DNA of 64,000 nucleotides from NCBI RefSeq assembly GCF_000733295.1, contig NZ_JPMI01000233.1, forward strand, positions 62,001-126,000. Reading direction: 5' to 3'. Below are positions 55,974-64,000 of this stretch, piece by piece (position 1 is the stretch's first letter; every line of letters begins with the position of its first letter). Source of the DNA: Archangium violaceum Cb vi76 (GTDB lineage Bacteria; Myxococcota; Myxococcia; Myxococcales; Myxococcaceae). A model generated the notes under the pieces. It saw nothing but the letters and a program-made list of their open reading frames with translations. It was not told the DNA's origin and did not search any database. Both the position numbers and the translations under genes were made by a program.

Positions 55974-57395
55974 TCAGCTCCAGTCCGAGTGGACGAAGCC
56001 CGCCTCGGGCTTGTCCCGGCGCTGGTAGGTGTGCGCTCCGAAGGCGTCTCGCTGCGCCTGCGTCAGGTTCTGCGGCAGCTCCGCGCTCCGGTAGCTGTCG
56101 AAGTATGCCAGGCTCGCGCTGAACACCGGCACTGGGATTCCCAGCCGCGCCGCCACCCCCACCGTCCGCCTCCACGCCGGCGCCATCTTCCCCAACACCG
56201 GCGCCAGGCTGTCCGCCAACATCAGGTTCGACAGGTCCGGTTTCTTCTCGAAGGCCTCTCGCAACGGCGTGAGCAGCTTCGCGCGGATGATGCACCCCGC
56301 CCGCCAGATGCGCGCCATCTCCGCCAGCGACACGTTCCACTTGTACTCGTTCGACGCCGCCTGGATCAGCCGCATTCCCTGCGCGTACGTCACCACCCGC
56401 GCCGCGTACAGCGCGTCATGCGCCCACGCCGCCAGGTTCGTCTTCTCCTCCGCCGACAGGCCCTCTCCCTGCGGTCCCGGCAGCACGCGGCTCGCCGCCA
56501 CACGCTCGTCCTTCATCGAGGACAGGTTGCGCGCGTCCAGCGCCCCCGCGATCGACGGCACCGGCACCCCCAGGTCCAGCGACACCTGCACCGTCCACTT
56601 CCCCGTCCCCTTCTGGCCCGCCTTGTCCAACACCATGTCCACCAGCGGCTTGCCCGTCTCCCCGTCCTTCTTGCGCAATACCTTGATGGTGGTTTCCAGC
56701 AGGAAGGACTCGGCGATGCCCTCGTTCCACTTCGCGAAGAGGTCCGCCACCTGCTCCGCCGGCAGCCCGAGCCCACGGCGCAGCAAGTCGTACGTCTCCG
56801 CCAACAACTGCATGTCCGCGTACTCGATGCCGTTGTGCACCATCTTCACGAAGTGTCCCGCTCCATCCGGACCCACGTGCGTGACGCACACCCCCGCCTC
56901 GCTCTTCGCCGCGATCGCCTCCAACACCGGACGCACCGCCGCGTACGCCTCGGCCGGGCCTCCCGGCATGATCGACGGGCCGTACCGCGCTCCCTCCTCG
57001 CCACCCGAGACGCCCACCCCCATGAAGTTCAGCCCCTTCTGCTTCCACGCCTCCTCGCGCTTGCGCGTGTCCTGGAACCAGGAGTTGCCACAGTCCAGCA
57101 CCACGTCCCCCGGCTGCAGCAGCGGCTCCAGCTTCTCCATCATCGAGTCCACCGCCGCCCCCGCCGTCACCATCAGCATGATGCGGCGCGGCCTCTCCAG
57201 CGCCGCCACGAAGTCCTCCAGCCTCGCGTGGCCCTTCAGGCTCTCGGGTGCGCCCTTCGTGCGCAGCTCGTCGAAGCGCTCGGGGTGCCGGTCCCACACC
57301 GCCACCCGGTAGCCGTGGTCCGCTACGTTGAGCGCCAGGCTCTGCCCCATCACTCCCATCCCCGCCACTCCGAACTGCGCGTGTGCTGTGGTCAT
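55974..57395 (-). CDS. gnd: 6-phosphogluconate dehydrogenase, decarboxylating
   Basis: A 473-residue protein, the normal length. N-terminal Rossmann fold FGVAGMGVMGQSLALNVADH, then DVVLDCGNSWFQDT, VGVSGGEEGARYGPSIMPGG (catalytic region) and the substrate loop HFVKMVHNGIEYADMQLL. It oxidises 6-phosphogluconate to ribulose 5-phosphate with NADP+. It lies third in the zwf-pgl-gnd cluster, separated from pgl by a 113-bp gap holding a dispersed repeat, so gnd may have its own promoter. The C-terminus ends HSDWS. Confidence 0.96.
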   Translation of the reverse strand: MTTAHAQFGVAGMGVMGQSLALNVADHGYRVAVWDRHPERFDELRTKGAPESLKGHARLEDFVAALERPRRIMLMVTAGAAVDSMMEKLEPLLQPGDVVLDCGNSWFQDTRKREEAWKQKGLNFMGVGVSGGEEGARYGPSIMPGGPAEAYAAVRPVLEAIAAKSEAGVCVTHVGPDGAGHFVKMVHNGIEYADMQLLAETYDLLRRGLGLPAEQVADLFAKWNEGIAESFLLETTIKVLRKKDGETGKPLVDMVLDKAGQKGTGKWTVQVSLDLGVPVPSIAGALDARNLSSMKDERVAASRVLPGPQGEGLSAEEKTNLAAWAHDALYAARVVTYAQGMRLIQAASNEYKWNVSLAEMARIWRAGCIIRAKLLTPLREAFEKKPDLSNLMLADSLAPVLGKMAPAWRRTVGVAARLGIPVPVFSASLAYFDSYRSAELPQNLTQAQRDAFGAHTYQRRDKPEAGFVHSDWS

Positions 57396-57449
57396 TGCGT
57401 TGACTCCTGTGCCCGCCGTGGGCTCACGGCGTCCAACCCTGGGTTCTCG

Positions 57450-57490
57450 ATACCCTCACCCCGTCCCTCTCCCGGGGGGAGAGGGGTGAT
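57450..57490. repeat. Dispersed palindromic repeat, copy upstream of gnd
   Basis: ATACCCTCACCC-CGTCCCTCTCCC-GGGGGGAGAGGGG, with nearly the same sequence and orientation as the copy at 55902. The two flank gnd. The short stem and repeated sequence are like REP-type elements. Confidence 0.7.
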
Positions 57491-57508
57491 TGGCGGGGGA
57501 GGGGACTG

Positions 57509-58177
57509 TTACTCCTGGCCCGCCGCGCTCCGGTCCATCATCCACTGCGCGTGCTCCACCTTCGCCGCCGGCAGGTCCTCCCCCGCCAGCACCCGGCGCA
57601 CCATGTCCCGCTTGCCCGCTCCACTCACCAACCCCAGCACCTTCCTCGCCGACCTCAGCACCGGCAACGTCAGCGTCATCCTCCACGGCGGCGGCTTGGG
57701 TCCCACCACCGCCAGCACCCGCTGCTCCTCCTCCTTCAACGCCTCGTGCCCCGGGAAGAGCGACGCCGTGTGCCCGTCCTCGCCCATCCCCATCACCACC
57801 ACGTCCAGCACCGGCGGCAACCGCCGCGCGTAGTCCCGCGCCGCCTGCTCCCGGTCCGCCCGCTCTCCCTGCATCCGGAAGATTTGATGCGGCGCCACCC
57901 CCAGCGGCTTGAAGAGCGCCTCCTCCGCCAACAGGTAGTTGCTCTCCGGGTGGTCCGGCGGCACGAAGCGCTCGTCCACGAAGTAGAAGTCCACCAGCGC
58001 CCACGGCACGTCCCGCTTCGCCAGCTCCCGGTACACCGGCTCCGGCGTGCTCCCGCCCGACAGCGCGAGGCTCGCCCGCTGGCCTCCCGCCACCGCCTCC
58101 ACCAGCTGCCGCGCCACCCAGTCCGCGCCCGCCCTCCCCAACTCCTCCTTCTCCACCACGATGGGCGCCGGCCTCAT
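57509..58177 (-). CDS. pgl: 6-phosphogluconolactonase
   Basis: A 222-residue protein. SLALSGGSTPEPVYREL, DFYFVDERFVPPDHPESNY and VVVMGMGEDGHTASLFPGHE (catalytic region) are the family motifs, as in the nagB/pgl superfamily. It hydrolyses 6-phosphogluconolactone between the Zwf and Gnd steps. Its ATG 58177 overlaps the end of zwf by four bases (ATGA), so Zwf and Pgl are translated together. Confidence 0.95.
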   Translation of the reverse strand: MRPAPIVVEKEELGRAGADWVARQLVEAVAGGQRASLALSGGSTPEPVYRELAKRDVPWALVDFYFVDERFVPPDHPESNYLLAEEALFKPLGVAPHQIFRMQGERADREQAARDYARRLPPVLDVVVMGMGEDGHTASLFPGHEALKEEEQRVLAVVGPKPPPWRMTLTLPVLRSARKVLGLVSGAGKRDMVRRVLAGEDLPAAKVEHAQWMMDRSAAGQE

Positions 58178-59718
58178 CCCTTCAGCTCCATCCACCGCCG
58201 TCCGTCCCGGCCCAGCAGCGCAGACGCCGCGTCCGGCCCCGCGCTCCCCGGCTCGTACGTGTGCAGCGCTCCTCCCTTCCCCGAGTCCAGCGACTCGATG
58301 ATGGGCGTCACCCACCCCCACGCCTGCTCCACGCTGTCCTCCCGCGCGAAGAGCGTCGTGTTGCCCCGCATGCAGTCCAACATCAGCCGCTCGTACGCCT
58401 CCGGCACCGGCTTGTGGAAGCTGTTGGCGTAGTCGAAGTCCATGGTGACTCCGGCGATGTTGATGTCCTCGCCCGGCACCTTCGACTCGAAGCTCAGCGC
58501 GATGCCCTCGCGCGGCTGGATGCGCAGCGTGAGCACGTTGGGCTGCAACCGCTGGCACGTGTCGCTCGTGTTGAAGAGGCAGTGCGGCACGGACTTGTAG
58601 TGGATGGACACCTCCGTCACCCGCTTGCTCAGGCCCTTGCCCGCGCGCACGTAGAAGGGCACCCCCTGCCAACGCCACGTGTCCACGTACGTCTTCAAGG
58701 CCACGTACGTGGGCGTCCTCGAGTCCTTCGCCACCCCCTGCTCCTCGCGGTAGCCCCGGTACTGCCCCTGCACCACGTACTTCTCCACCTCGCTCCCCAC
58801 CATGGGCCGCAGCGCGCGGAACACCTTGTTCTTTTCGTCCCGGATGTCCTCCGCCGCGAACGACACCGGCGGCTCCATCGCGCACAGCGCCAACACCTGC
58901 AACAGGTGGTTCTGCACCATGTCCCGGATGACGCCCGTCTCGTCGTAGAAGCGCCCGCGCCCCTCCACTCCAATCTTCTCCGCCGCCGTTATCTCCACGT
59001 GGTCGATGTGCTGCCGGTTCCACAGCGGCTCGAAGATGGCGTTGGCGAAGCGGAAGACGAGGATGTTCTGCACCGTCTCCTTCCCCAGGTAGTGGTCGAT
59101 GCGGAAGATCTGCTTCTCGTCCAGCACCGCCGCCAGCGCCCGGTTGAGCTCCTTCGCCGTGGTCAGGTCCCTCCCGAAGGGCTTCTCGATGACGAGCCGC
59201 CTCCAGGGCCGCTTCTCCCCGGCGCTCTCCCGGTACAGCAGCCCGGCGCTGGACAGGCCCTCCAGCAACGAGGGGAACGTGGAGGCCGGCGTGGCCAGGT
59301 AGTAGAGCTGGTTGCCCTGCGTCCCGAAGCGCTCGGCGGTCCGCTCCAGGTGCTCTCTCAGGCGCTGGTAGGAGGCCGGGTCGTCGTACGCCCCCGTCAT
59401 CATCTCCAGCTTCGAGGACAGCCGCTCCCACGTGGCCTCGTCCAGCGGCTGCGTGCGGGCGAACTTCTTCAGCCCCTCCTTCACCTGCGCGCGGAACTGC
59501 TCCAGGTTGTGCTCCGAGCGGCTGAAGGCCACCACCGCGAAGTGCTCCGGCAGATTCCCCTGCCGCGCCAGCTCGAAGAGCGCCGGGAAGAGCTTGCGCT
59601 GCGCCAGGTCCCCCGTGGCCCCGAAGAGGACCATGACGCAGGGGTCCGGCCTGCCCGCGAGCAGCAGTGGATCTCCCTCGCGGGGATGGGTCTCGATGTG
59701 TACGCCCTGCTCGTCCAT
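58174..59718 (-). CDS. zwf: Glucose-6-phosphate 1-dehydrogenase
   Basis: A 514-residue protein. NADP-binding start MVLFGATGDLAQRKLFPALF, catalytic RIDHYLGKETVQNILVFRFA (His active site) and DMVQNHLLQVLALCAMEPP are textbook G6PD. GGAGGGTGAC before ATG 59718 supports the start; the longer frame upstream is not needed. First gene of the zwf-pgl-gnd operon supplying NADPH and pentose phosphates. It is divergent from the HypA-like gene across 253 bp that probably holds the promoters. Confidence 0.97.
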   Translation of the reverse strand: MDEQGVHIETHPREGDPLLLAGRPDPCVMVLFGATGDLAQRKLFPALFELARQGNLPEHFAVVAFSRSEHNLEQFRAQVKEGLKKFARTQPLDEATWERLSSKLEMMTGAYDDPASYQRLREHLERTAERFGTQGNQLYYLATPASTFPSLLEGLSSAGLLYRESAGEKRPWRRLVIEKPFGRDLTTAKELNRALAAVLDEKQIFRIDHYLGKETVQNILVFRFANAIFEPLWNRQHIDHVEITAAEKIGVEGRGRFYDETGVIRDMVQNHLLQVLALCAMEPPVSFAAEDIRDEKNKVFRALRPMVGSEVEKYVVQGQYRGYREEQGVAKDSRTPTYVALKTYVDTWRWQGVPFYVRAGKGLSKRVTEVSIHYKSVPHCLFNTSDTCQRLQPNVLTLRIQPREGIALSFESKVPGEDINIAGVTMDFDYANSFHKPVPEAYERLMLDCMRGNTTLFAREDSVEQAWGWVTPIIESLDSGKGGALHTYEPGSAGPDAASALLGRDGRRWMELKG

Positions 59719-59971
59719 GTCACCCTCCGGAACGCGGATGCGGGGGAACATATGCGCTCGGCTCCTCGCGGGTGCATCAATACGTCGTCACATGCCCCCT
59801 CCCACTCGGCCGAGCCCTCAGTCCGGTGCCGGATGTGGGAGGGCAACCGTTGGCCGGATGACGTGCCTTGTCCCCCCCGCTCGCGGCGCCTCGGGGCGGA
59901 CACGTACGCTGGCACGGACTCCTCCCGCGTCCTTCCCCCCGGAGGCCCCGCCTCCCCCCGAGAGTGTCCCC

Positions 59972-60313
59972 ATGTACGAGTCCGCGCTTGCCCGGCAGGT
60001 GCTCGACACCGTCCTCCAGCGGTCCGTCTTCCATCGGACCTCGCGCATCCGTGTGGTGCGCGGCTGGGTGGCTGAGACGGAGTCCCTGTCCTCGGAGCGG
60101 CTGTCCTCCCAGTTCGCCACCCACGCCCGGGGCACGCCGGCCGAGGGGGCCCGGCTCCTGCTCCACCTCATCCACGTGGAGGCGCGCTGCCGCACCTGTG
60201 GCCGCACCTACGCCCCCGAGCACCACCTGCTGCGCTGCCCCGTGTGTGGCAGCGGCGACGGCGAGCAACTCGGGCAGACGGGCCTGGCCGTCACCGCCAT
60301 CGAGGTGGACTGA
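59972..60313 (+). CDS. HypA-like zinc-ribbon protein lacking the nickel His
   Basis: A 113-residue protein of HypA size and layout: N-terminus MYESALARQVLDTVLQ aligns with the MHE-SLxxxIV start of HypA, and the zinc ribbon CRTCGRTYAPEHHLLRCPVC follows. In true HypA, His2 binds nickel; here Tyr occupies it, so nickel delivery is doubtful. No hydrogenase or other hyp genes are in view. It may be a repurposed zinc protein. The gene is divergent from zwf and 107 bp upstream of the kinase gene. Confidence 0.7.
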   Translation: MYESALARQVLDTVLQRSVFHRTSRIRVVRGWVAETESLSSERLSSQFATHARGTPAEGARLLLHLIHVEARCRTCGRTYAPEHHLLRCPVCGSGDGEQLGQTGLAVTAIEVD

Positions 60314-60420
60314 GCTTCCCACCGGGCTTCTCAAAGACGTCCTGTGAAACAGCCCCTACCCAGTGCGTCCGGGGCCCCCACCCACCGGTCGGGTAACCTG
60401 ACCGCTGGAGGTGGGTGTGG

Positions 60421-62079
60421 ATGCACGATGAGATGGACGGGCCCGGTGTGGGCGGGCGCGTGGCGGGCTTCACCCTCGAGGGGGAGATCGCCACCGGCAG
60501 CTTCGGCACCGTCTTCAGGGCCTCCCGGGATGGGCGCCGCTTCGCCGTGAAGCTGGTGCGCATGGGCCCCCGGAGCGAGCGCGAGGTGGACGCGCTGCGC
60601 CGGGCCCAGGTCCCCAATGTCGTCGGCTTCCTCGGCTACAGCCTCTGGCCGGAGGACGCGCCCCGCTTCCTCGTCCTGGCCCTGGAATTGGTGGAGGGCC
60701 GCCCGCTGGACGTGTGGGTCCGCGAGGAGAACCCGTCCGCGCTCGAACTGGTGGAGCGGGTGCTGGTGCCGCTGGTGGACACCCTGGCGGACGTGCATGC
60801 CGCGGGCGTGGTGCACCGGGACGTGAAGGAAGCCAACATCGTCATGCGCGAGGCGGACGGGCAGCCGGTGCTGGTGGACTTCGGCGCCGCCGCGTACGAG
60901 GGCGCCCGGCGCCTGACGATGCAACTGCCGCCGGGCACCCCGGAGTACCGCAGCCCCGAGGCGCTGCGCTTCGCGAAGCAGTGGGAGGGCGAGCCCTATC
61001 CCCTCGGCCCCTCGGACGACCTGTGGGCGCTGGGGGTGATGCTCTACTGGCTCCTCACGCGCGAGCTGCCCTTCGGGGACAGGAAGAACCCGGGCCTGGT
61101 GCGCGTCATCCTCGAGGAGACGCCACCGGCTCCCCAGGTGCTCAACCCGCGGGTGCCCCCGGCGCTGAGCGCGCTGTGCCTGCGTATGTTGGAGAAGACG
61201 CCCGAGGCCCGCTTCGCGGATGCCGTGGCGCTCGAGGACGCGCTGGAGGACGCGGCGGCCCGGGCGGATGACTCCTGGCGCGTGCCGCTGTTTCCCGGCG
61301 GGAAGCGCTCCGAGCCGGCTCCGGTGCCACGTCCCCGTCCGGAGGGACGGAGATGGCCCTGGGTTGCCGGGCTCGGCGCCGCCGTGCTGGGGGGCGTCCT
61401 GTGGGGGGCCTCCCGGATTCCAGAAGCCATCCAACGTCCCGCGTCCACCACCCCTCTCCCGTCGCAACAGGCTGTCCCACGCCAGGAAGTCGCGTCCGCT
61501 CATCCGACGGGAGACGTTGGCCAGGGCGCGGCTTCCGAGGCGTCACCCCCTTCCACTTCCGCGCCCGTCGCCCGTGCGACGCCGCGAAGCGAGGAACCCG
61601 CCATGAAGAAATCCCAGAAGACCCGCTCCCTGCTCGCCGCCGGCTGCCTCGCTGGCTCCGGCTGTGCGAGCGGTCCGCCGCAGCGCCCGCCTCCCGCCCC
61701 GGCCGAGTGCCCACCCGGCGCCGCCGCCACCCGCGAGCGGTTCCAGATTCCCGCGGGAGAGGTGCAGCCCACCATCTTCCCCGACTCCTGGAGCTCCCGG
61801 ATCGCCGTCATCCGCGAAGGCGAGGTCACCGTCGAGATGCTGGGGACCTGGGGAAAGCTTCCGGAGCACACCCGCTTCAGGGGCCAGGCCATCTTCGGGA
61901 CGGGGCGAGTCTATGGCCGCTTCAGCGAGGCCCTCCTGCCAGGAGGGGAGATCCTGCCCGTCTGCCTGGAGTGGGTGTCTCCCGCGGGCGTTGGCTGGGA
62001 GATGCGGCCGGGGAGCACGGCGAAGGAAGCGCGCATCTGGTGGGATCCCCGCATCATGTCCGTGTTCAGCTTCCGCTAG
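60421..62079 (+). CDS. Ser/Thr kinase with membrane anchor and lipoprotein-like C-terminal domain
   Basis: The intact counterpart of the broken kinase at 7524-9326. ATG 60421 follows GGAGGTGG. The 552-residue product has glycine loop GEIATGSFGTVF (21-32), K44, HRDVKEAN (D134, N139), DFG (153-155) and ELPFGD. A membrane helix lies at about 312-331, then a Pro/Ser linker. In the same frame at residue 395, ATG 61603 opens KKSQKTRSLLAAGCLAGSGC, a lipoprotein-like signal with a ribosome-site-like GAGGA just before it. Either the outer domain is part of the kinase or a separate lipoprotein is made from inside the gene. DUF2381 follows after 24 bp. Confidence 0.88.
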   Translation: MHDEMDGPGVGGRVAGFTLEGEIATGSFGTVFRASRDGRRFAVKLVRMGPRSEREVDALRRAQVPNVVGFLGYSLWPEDAPRFLVLALELVEGRPLDVWVREENPSALELVERVLVPLVDTLADVHAAGVVHRDVKEANIVMREADGQPVLVDFGAAAYEGARRLTMQLPPGTPEYRSPEALRFAKQWEGEPYPLGPSDDLWALGVMLYWLLTRELPFGDRKNPGLVRVILEETPPAPQVLNPRVPPALSALCLRMLEKTPEARFADAVALEDALEDAAARADDSWRVPLFPGGKRSEPAPVPRPRPEGRRWPWVAGLGAAVLGGVLWGASRIPEAIQRPASTTPLPSQQAVPRQEVASAHPTGDVGQGAASEASPPSTSAPVARATPRSEEPAMKKSQKTRSLLAAGCLAGSGCASGPPQRPPPAPAECPPGAAATRERFQIPAGEVQPTIFPDSWSSRIAVIREGEVTVEMLGTWGKLPEHTRFRGQAIFGTGRVYGRFSEALLPGGEILPVCLEWVSPAGVGWEMRPGSTAKEARIWWDPRIMSVFSFR

Positions 62080-62103
62080 TCCCCGCGCTGGAGGACGTCT
62101 TCC

Positions 62104-63000
62104 GTGCTCTCATCTCCGCTCTGGTCCCTCCTGGCACTCCTGCCCTTTCAAGGCGCCGTCGTGGAGCAACCCCCGTTGGCTCGCTGCGAGGACGTCCAGC
62201 GCATCGAGCTGGCACTCGAGCCGTCCGCCGCGGCCCGGGAGATTTGTGTCAGTCCCGGGCTCACGACGAGCCTGCACTTCGACGCTCCCGTGAGCGTGGA
62301 TCTGCAGGACGAGGTGCACTTCGAGGCGGTGGTTCGTGATCGCAAGCTGCTCACGGTGATGCCGCCCCCCGAGATGAGCGCGGGGGAACGGCTGCGGCTC
62401 ACGGTCCGCTTCGAGGGAGAACCGGCCTCGAGTGGTACCACGTTGATGCTGGTGGGCCGTTCGGGGCAGGCGACCCACCAGGTGGAGGTGTCTCGAGACG
62501 AGCGCACCCGGGAGTCGCTCCGGCGGGAATTGCTGCAAGAGCGCGCCAGGACGGCACAACTGCGCGAAGCGCTGGCGAGAACCCAGGCCATGCTCGAGCA
62601 GTCGGGGGGATTGCGCAGCCTCATCGCCAGCAAGACGATGGGGCCCAGCGGAGTCCAGGCCCAGGCGATCCTCCTGGAGTTGCCCGGGCAGCCGGAAGGA
62701 GGCCTCTCCTGGGTGAGCGGGATCAGCTACCGCGCCAACAAGACCGTGGCGGCGGAGGTGTGGCTGCTCAACTCAGGGCCGGAGCCGTGGCGGGTGGCCG
62801 GAGGCTCGCTGGTGGACGCGCGGGGCGTGGAGATGAAGGGGTTGAAGTTCCGGCAGGACGAGGACATCGCGCCCGGCCAGCTCAAACCGGTCATCGTGGA
62901 GGTGGATGCGTCCTACGCGCAGGCTCGCGGCGAGTTGACGCTGACGCTGTGGGACGAGCGGGGCCGCACCATCACCCTTCCCAAGGTCACCTTCCCGTAG
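62104..63000 (+). CDS. DUF2381 family secreted protein, copy 2
   Basis: A 298-residue protein starting at GTG 62104, about 10 bases after GGAGG, just as in copy 1. Signal peptide LSSPLWSLLALLPFQGAVVE; beta-rich ICVSPGLTTSLHFDAPVSVD, a coiled-coil middle (RESLRRELLQERARTAQLRE) and the end TITLPKVTFP. Probable secreted or envelope protein. The kinase before it and toxin-family genes after it repeat the locus at 7.5-15.5 kb. In M. xanthus I recall DUF2381 proteins acting as helpers of SitA toxins; that is inference here. Confidence 0.83.
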   Translation: MLSSPLWSLLALLPFQGAVVEQPPLARCEDVQRIELALEPSAAAREICVSPGLTTSLHFDAPVSVDLQDEVHFEAVVRDRKLLTVMPPPEMSAGERLRLTVRFEGEPASSGTTLMLVGRSGQATHQVEVSRDERTRESLRRELLQERARTAQLREALARTQAMLEQSGGLRSLIASKTMGPSGVQAQAILLELPGQPEGGLSWVSGISYRANKTVAAEVWLLNSGPEPWRVAGGSLVDARGVEMKGLKFRQDEDIAPGQLKPVIVEVDASYAQARGELTLTLWDERGRTITLPKVTFP

Positions 63001-63030
63001 ACGGGGCTCCAGGACGGGCATGGTTCTCCA

Positions 63031-63717
63031 ATGGCCATTGAATCCCCCACATCGCCGCGCTTCTTCGTTTTGAAGCATGAAAGAAGGGGGAGTCACGATG
63101 TCGAGTTCACCGGCATTGATAACAATGTAGGTGAAGCATCGAGATGCCCGCGGTGTAGAGACTTCATCGGCTCGCTGCCGTGGTTGCCACCCTATCGCGG
63201 TACATTGGAACTTTACGGAAAGGACCCTGGCGATTTGGTCAGAGGCGTCGGTGATGAAGTCCTCATCAGCGAGCGTCTGGTTGAAGCCTTTCGTGCGGAG
63301 GGGCTCACTGGCTTGCGAGGTTTCCATCCAGTGGAAGTGCTGCGAGTACGCAGGCAGCGCCGTGGTCCCAAGACACCCATGACACCCAGGTACTTCGTGG
63401 TCACTCCCGTCTTTGGTAGTGCGGCAGTAGACGAACACCGCAGCCGCATCCGGCGCTCCTCGGCCATCACTTGTAACTGGTGCCGAGAGACCGGAGTGGA
63501 CTCCATCCACGGGGTGGTTCTCGAGCAGCACAGCTGGAATGGCGATGACATTTTTACCGCCCGCGGTCTGCCCGGCTCCATTGTCGTCTCCGGGCGCTTC
63601 GCGGACTTCGTGGCCCGGCATGGCTTCACCAACATGAAGCTGACGCCCACGGAGGAGTACACGTGGGATCCCCTGCGGCGCGGCCCGCCGCCCTCGGATG
63701 CCAGCGGACAGGCCTGA
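63031..63717 (+). CDS. Double-CXXCG motif immunity-like protein, copy 2
   Basis: A 228-residue protein. Cys pairs CPRC (39/42) and CNWC (148/151) form a likely zinc site; LPWLPPYR and the C-terminal RHGFTNMKLTPTE are shared with copy 1 at 14359. The first half is notably AT-richer than neighbours, with codons such as GAT, AAT and GTA, a sign of recent transfer or relaxed selection. Upstream is DUF2381 (30 bp). The start ATG 63031 has only a weak ribosome site. Likely immunity protein for a His-rich toxin, possibly the one that follows. Confidence 0.8.
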   Translation: MAIESPTSPRFFVLKHERRGSHDVEFTGIDNNVGEASRCPRCRDFIGSLPWLPPYRGTLELYGKDPGDLVRGVGDEVLISERLVEAFRAEGLTGLRGFHPVEVLRVRRQRRGPKTPMTPRYFVVTPVFGSAAVDEHRSRIRRSSAITCNWCRETGVDSIHGVVLEQHSWNGDDIFTARGLPGSIVVSGRFADFVARHGFTNMKLTPTEEYTWDPLRRGPPPSDASGQA

Positions 63718-64000
63718 GTCTCCCTGGCACATCGGTCTGGCCTCTCAGGGGATGGCCACGGCCTGTGAGGCGTTGCGCCAGACGGACAAGAAGCTGGCGG
63801 ATGCTCTGGAGGCGGCGGCCAGGCAGGAGGCGAGAAAGGTGGCGGAGGCCGCCCATGCGCGGCAAGGCGCCGAGGAGTCAGGGGCGTCGGAGTCCGAGGT
63901 GGAGGAAGCCACGCAGGCGTCCTCCGATTCACCCGAGCCTCCCGAGTGCAAGGGCCAGAATCACCACGTCATTTCCAAGCGCATCGCCAGGGCCCTGAAA
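63698..64000 (+). CDS. Toxin of the HH-type domain family, cut by the window end
   Basis: ATG 63698 lies inside the end of the immunity gene (20-bp overlap); ATG 63752 is an alternative start. The visible 101 codons are a helical Ala/Glu-rich region (LADALEAAARQEARKVAEAA), then PPECKGQNHHVISKRIARAL, which matches GQLHHIISRPIAKALAKH of the toxin at 15044. No signal peptide or lipobox is visible from either start, unlike the other toxins, so it may be an unexported toxin tip. The remaining His residues lie beyond the window. The order immunity-then-toxin is reversed relative to locus 1. Confidence 0.6.
   Translation, partial: MPADRPESPWHIGLASQGMATACEALRQTDKKLADALEAAARQEARKVAEAAHARQGAEESGASESEVEEATQASSDSPEPPECKGQNHHVISKRIARALK

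Overview
This window is very GC-rich DNA from a myxobacterium, probably a Cystobacterineae relative of Archangium, Cystobacter or Myxococcus. The signs are several eukaryote-like Ser/Thr kinases, three protein families described as Myxococcus xanthus paralog families (DUF2381, double-CXXCG proteins, lipoprotein toxins), a MYXO-CTERM-like sorting tail and many two-component and ECF regulators. The genus is inference; no rRNA, tRNA or CRISPR array was found.

Region 1 (0-15.6 kb) looks like a degraded and expanding kin-discrimination island. After the start of a membrane glycosyltransferase and a 1340-residue kinase/ATPase/TPR regulator come broken genes: a kinase missing its catalytic core, three tandem XRE-type HTH genes (the first frameshifted in a G-run), and a second kinase whose N-lobe is gone and which is joined out of frame to the third HTH gene. 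A DUF2381 gene follows. Convergent to these is a lipoprotein toxin gene with three tandem 156-residue immunity-like genes, then a second secreted toxin overlapping a double-CXXCG immunity gene. Perfect 22-bp palindromes lie at 4869 and 14303.

Region 2 (15.8-36.3 kb) is mostly metabolism and signalling: a fused fatty acyl-AMP ligase/ACP/unknown/acyl-ACP-reductase-like enzyme, a polysaccharide lyase, the formaldehyde pair frmA-fghA, a CHRD protein beside a LysR regulator, a 1784-residue hybrid Ser/Thr and His kinase, an acyl-CoA synthetase, and small membrane proteins and lipoproteins.

Region 3 (36.5-44.4 kb) is an inorganic-carbon (DAB) locus: SulP transporter, DabA with all four expected zinc-site residues, DabB and a second NuoM-like subunit, closed by a terminator.

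Region 4 (44.5-51.3 kb) has an ECF sigma/membrane-protein pair, a histidine kinase with a sigma-54 response regulator, a two-gene AAA ATPase/DUF4276 cassette that may be anti-phage, and a uracil-permease gene with an internal deletion.

Region 5 (51.3-60.3 kb) has a periplasmic molybdenum hydroxylase pair, a Tat-exported PLP enzyme, the oxidative pentose-phosphate operon zwf-pgl-gnd (gnd bracketed by a dispersed palindromic repeat) and an orphan HypA-like protein.

Region 6 (60.4-64 kb) mirrors Region 1 in intact form: kinase, DUF2381, double-CXXCG immunity protein and the start of a toxin of the same His-rich type, cut by the window end. Reading the two loci together suggests one mobile kinase/DUF2381/toxin/immunity system in two states of decay.
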